DNA from: an uncultured Pirellula sp.
GTDB lineage: Bacteria > Planctomycetota > Planctomycetia > Pirellulales > Pirellulaceae
Length of the DNA: 6,014 nt
Direction of reading: 5' to 3'
Assembly (NCBI GenBank): GCA_903837255.1
Contig: CAILTZ010000739.1
Location: 1-6,014, forward strand
Made by a program: the position numbers and the translations under genes. This document shows positions 3,559 through 6,014 of this stretch, one piece after another (within the stretch, counting starts at the first letter, position 1; each line of letters starts with the position of its first letter). Below the pieces are notes generated by a model, which was given only the letters and a program-made list of their open reading frames with translations, searched no databases and had not been told where the DNA came from.

Positions 3559-6014
3559 CTAAGCGAAATCCAGGGGGGATCGCCATACATCGCGGAGAAC
3601 TTTCCATGGTAGATCGACAAGCGTCTGGCCATCGGAGGAGATTTTCACAGCGGGTCCATGGGTGACCAATCCAATGCGTTGAATAGGAAGTTCGCTCATG
3701 AGGCTCTCAAACGCCTTGGACTGCGACTCGGGGACCTCGACCAGCAGACGGCTATTGGACTCCGAGAACAGAGCGACGCTCGCGTCGACGAAATTCGATG
3801 CGCGGTACGAGGACAGGTCGACGTCCAGACCAAGCTCTCCGGCGAAGGCCATTTCGCATAGAGCCACTGCCAGTCCACCTTCGCTCAGATCGTGGCAGGA
3901 GACCACTGTCTTGTTGAGCATGGCTTGGTGAAGTCGTTCGTAGCATCGCATCGCAAGGGGTGCATCGACCTTGGGAACAGCACCACCGAGTTTGCCTGAG
4001 AGCAAGGCTGCATGGGAACCTCCCAATTCATTGCGAGTTACGCCCACAAGGTACATCGCGTTACCGGCTTTTTTCAGGTCCATCGTGATGGCTTGGGCCG
4101 CGTCGTCGATCTGCCCCATAGCGCTGATGAGCAGCGAGCAAGGGATCGCGATCGATTGCTTTTGTCCTTGGGGATCCACCCAAGTGAACTCGTTATTGAG
4201 GCTGTCTTTGCCGCTGATAAAGGGAGTTTTCCAGGCCACAGCAAGGTCATGGCAAGCGATCGCGGCTCGGACTAGCGAGCCGAGTGTCTCGGGTCGATCG
4301 GTATTTCCCCAGCAAAAATTATCGAGGATGGCGATACGGTCTGGCCGAGCTCCGACGCAGATGGCGTTCCGGACTGCTTCGTCGATCGCGCTGGTGGCCA
4401 TGTGGTACGGATCGATGTCACCAAAGCGTGGGTTCATTCCGCAGGAGAGGACCACCGCTCGTTTGGAGTGAAGCTTGGGGCGCACCACGGCTGCATCGCT
4501 AGGGCCCATGCACGCGGGTCCTACCAACGGCTTGACGACGCTACCTCCTTGCACCTCGTGATCGTACTGTCGGATGATCCAGTGCTTGCTGGCCACCGTG
4601 GGATGCCCCAGGATCTGCTTGAGAAGGTTCTCGGTTGCAGAGCGATCCATGGGCCCGAGATCGCAGGCCGTTTCCTGCTTGGGTTGATAGACGGCTTGAC
4701 GGACCACCGGAGGCCTACCTCCGTGCAGGAACTCCATCGACAGCGAACCGACCTGGGTGTCTTGATACATCAATCGCAACGTACCGGTCGGTACGAACTT
4801 GCCGATGACAGCAAGTTCCACGTCTTCCTTCTTGCACAGTTGCGAGAGCCGTTCGAGATGGACAGGGGGGACGGCCAAGACCATGCGCTCTTGGGCTTCG
4901 CTGATCCAGATCTCGGTGTAGCTGAGCCCCTGGTACTTGAGCGGGGCTCGATCGAGCCAGACCTCGGCACCGAGTTCTTCTCCCATTTCGCCGACGGCGC
5001 TGCTAAAGCCTCCGGCGCCGCAGTCGGTCACCGAGTTGTAAAGGCCTTCGTCGCGGGCTTGGAGAATCACCTCCAGGACCATCTTCTCGGTGATCGCATT
5101 GCCGATTTGAACCGAGCCGCCTGAGATCGATTCGCTTTCGCTGGTGAGTTCCACCGAGCTGAAGGTCGCTCCGTGGATCCCGTCGCGACCGGTGCGTCCT
5201 CCGAGGGCGACGATCCAATCCCCGACTTGCGGTTTCTTCTCGACTTTATCGACCGGCAGCAACCCCGCATTGCCGCAGTAGACCAATGGGTTCCCAAGAT
5301 AGCGATCATCGAAATAGACCGCTCCGTTGACGGTGGGGATTCCCATGCGATTTCCGTAATCGCGAACGCCTGCGACGACTCCGTTGATAACGCGACGTGG
5401 ATGCAAGACGCCTGGAGGGAGTTGTTCCGGAGGGTAATTCGGTGAAGCAAAGCAGAACACATCGGTGCTGCAAATCGGTTTGGCGCCCAAGCCGGTTCCG
5501 AGCGGGTCTCGGATCACACCACCGAGGCCTGTATTGGCGCCTCCATAGGGTTCGATGGCTGATGGATGGTTGTGGGTCTCGACCTTGAAGACGATGTGAT
5601 CTTCGGCATCGAATTCAACGACACCTGCGTTGTCTTTAAAGACGCTCACGCACCAATCGCTCGGTCCGAGCATCTCTCGGATCTTTTTGGTCGCGGCGAA
5701 GATCGTCTCTTTGAGCATGCTCGAGAACTGTCGCGTTCCGTTTTCGTCTTGGTACTGAATTCTGCCACCCAACGTTTTATGGCTGCAGTGTTCGCTCCAA
5801 GTTTGAGCGATCGTTTCGAGCTCGATGTCGGTAGGTTCTCGGCCCAAGCCTCGATAGTAGTTTTGGATCGTCTGCATTTCCGGCAATGAAAAATAGAGTT
5901 GGCCGGATTTGCTCAGCTCCATGAGCTCTTTGTCATTGAGCCGATCGATCGGAACCTTGGAAAGCTCTAGCGAGTAAGGAGCCCCCAAAGAGAGCTTGTC
6001 CATTTTCAGAGGAC
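3559..6014 (-). CDS. purL: Phosphoribosylformylglycinamidine synthase, PurL subunit (N-terminus beyond right edge)
   Basis: PurL converts formylglycinamide ribonucleotide, ATP and glutamine-derived ammonia to FGAM in cytosolic purine synthesis. Numbering from the Met at 6003, T-W-S-E-H-C-S-H-K (68-76) holds the catalytic His. V-E-T-H-N-H-P-S-A-I-E-P-Y-G-G-A-N-T-G (141-159) is the nucleotide/metal site of the first AIRS-type half. D-C-G-A-G-G-F-S-S-A-V-G-E-M (327-340) and the second-half motifs S-G-K-D-S-L-N-N-E-F (597-606) and C-H-D-L-S-E-G-G-L (703-711) are all intact. There is no glutaminase domain, so a separate PurQ is expected. The frame is still open upstream of that Met to the window end (P-L-K before it). 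The first 45 residues (L-G-A-P-Y...L-N-D-K-E-L-M-E-L-S) look like the joint between a PurS-like N-terminal part and the core seen in long PurL proteins of 900-1000 residues. The true start is therefore probably outside. The stop TAG is 6 nt from the imuB stop, tail to tail. Confidence 0.97.
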   Translation of the reverse strand, partial: PLKMDKLSLGAPYSLELSKVPIDRLNDKELMELSKSGQLYFSLPEMQTIQNYYRGLGREPTDIELETIAQTWSEHCSHKTLGGRIQYQDENGTRQFSSMLKETIFAATKKIREMLGPSDWCVSVFKDNAGVVEFDAEDHIVFKVETHNHPSAIEPYGGANTGLGGVIRDPLGTGLGAKPICSTDVFCFASPNYPPEQLPPGVLHPRRVINGVVAGVRDYGNRMGIPTVNGAVYFDDRYLGNPLVYCGNAGLLPVDKVEKKPQVGDWIVALGGRTGRDGIHGATFSSVELTSESESISGGSVQIGNAITEKMVLEVILQARDEGLYNSVTDCGAGGFSSAVGEMGEELGAEVWLDRAPLKYQGLSYTEIWISEAQERMVLAVPPVHLERLSQLCKKEDVELAVIGKFVPTGTLRLMYQDTQVGSLSMEFLHGGRPPVVRQAVYQPKQETACDLGPMDRSATENLLKQILGHPTVASKHWIIRQYDHEVQGGSVVKPLVGPACMGPSDAAVVRPKLHSKRAVVLSCGMNPRFGDIDPYHMATSAIDEAVRNAICVGARPDRIAILDNFCWGNTDRPETLGSLVRAAIACHDLAVAWKTPFISGKDSLNNEFTWVDPQGQKQSIAIPCSLLISAMGQIDDAAQAITMDLKKAGNAMYLVGVTRNELGGSHAALLSGKLGGAVPKVDAPLAMRCYERLHQAMLNKTVVSCHDLSEGGLAVALCEMAFAGELGLDVDLSSYRASNFVDASVALFSESNSRLLVEVPESQSKAFESLMSELPIQRIGLVTHGPAVKISSDGQTLVDLPWKVLRDVWRSPLDFA

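Noticed and set aside
4402..5124. A 240-codon plus-strand open frame inside purL
   Set aside because: It is fully antisense to intact, highly conserved PurL coding sequence, and its product has no recognisable domain. Long antisense frames arise easily from the codon pattern of this gene.

Overview
The window most likely comes from a planctomycete chromosome, probably Pirellulaceae-like. This is inferred from the style of the encoded proteins and was not tested by any search. The clues are a split ImuA/ImuB pair whose ImuB ends in a GPERIES-WW...LHGLF tail, and a PurL whose window-internal N-terminus looks like the middle of a longer PurS-PurL-type protein. Codon use is moderately GC-rich and similar in all the main genes.

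Layout, left to right. Positions 1-293 (minus strand) hold the 5' part of a gene that runs off the left edge and resembles the small nucleotidyltransferase-fold proteins (G-E-V-A-V...H-G-Y-Q-R-N-T-T-D-V-D). A perfect TATAAT box lies just upstream of it, and directly beyond that are four tandem copies of an 18-bp repeat (340-411). The last repeat copy folds back on an inverted partial copy at 421-428. A small minus-strand gene (395-682, possibly from 751) encodes a Cys-rich, zinc-ribbon-like protein whose last codons and stop codon lie in the repeat. From 683 to 1010 there is a divergent control region. It holds a good minus-strand promoter (TTGACA-N17-GAAAAT) for the Cys-rich gene, a GCGGAAAT motif present three times, and a perfect 14-bp palindrome (962-975) 35 bp upstream of the plus-strand imuA start.

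Positions 1011-3552 (plus strand) are a two-gene mutagenesis cassette: imuA (RecA-like accessory protein) and imuB (catalytically degenerate Y-family polymerase homologue that acts as a hub). The two overlap by 89 nt in different frames. In well-studied bacteria these proteins work with DnaE2 in damage-induced translesion synthesis. No dnaE2 lies here, because imuB is followed after 6 nt by the convergent purL (3559-6014, minus strand). PurL is the large subunit of phosphoribosylformylglycinamidine synthase in purine biosynthesis, and its true start lies beyond the right edge.

The core genes are ordinary in identity. The points worth a second look are the long imuA/imuB overlap, the operator-like palindrome, the repeat array between the two left-hand genes, the Cys-rich small protein and the near-abutting convergent ends of imuB and purL. 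I see no clear evidence for an undescribed multi-gene system.
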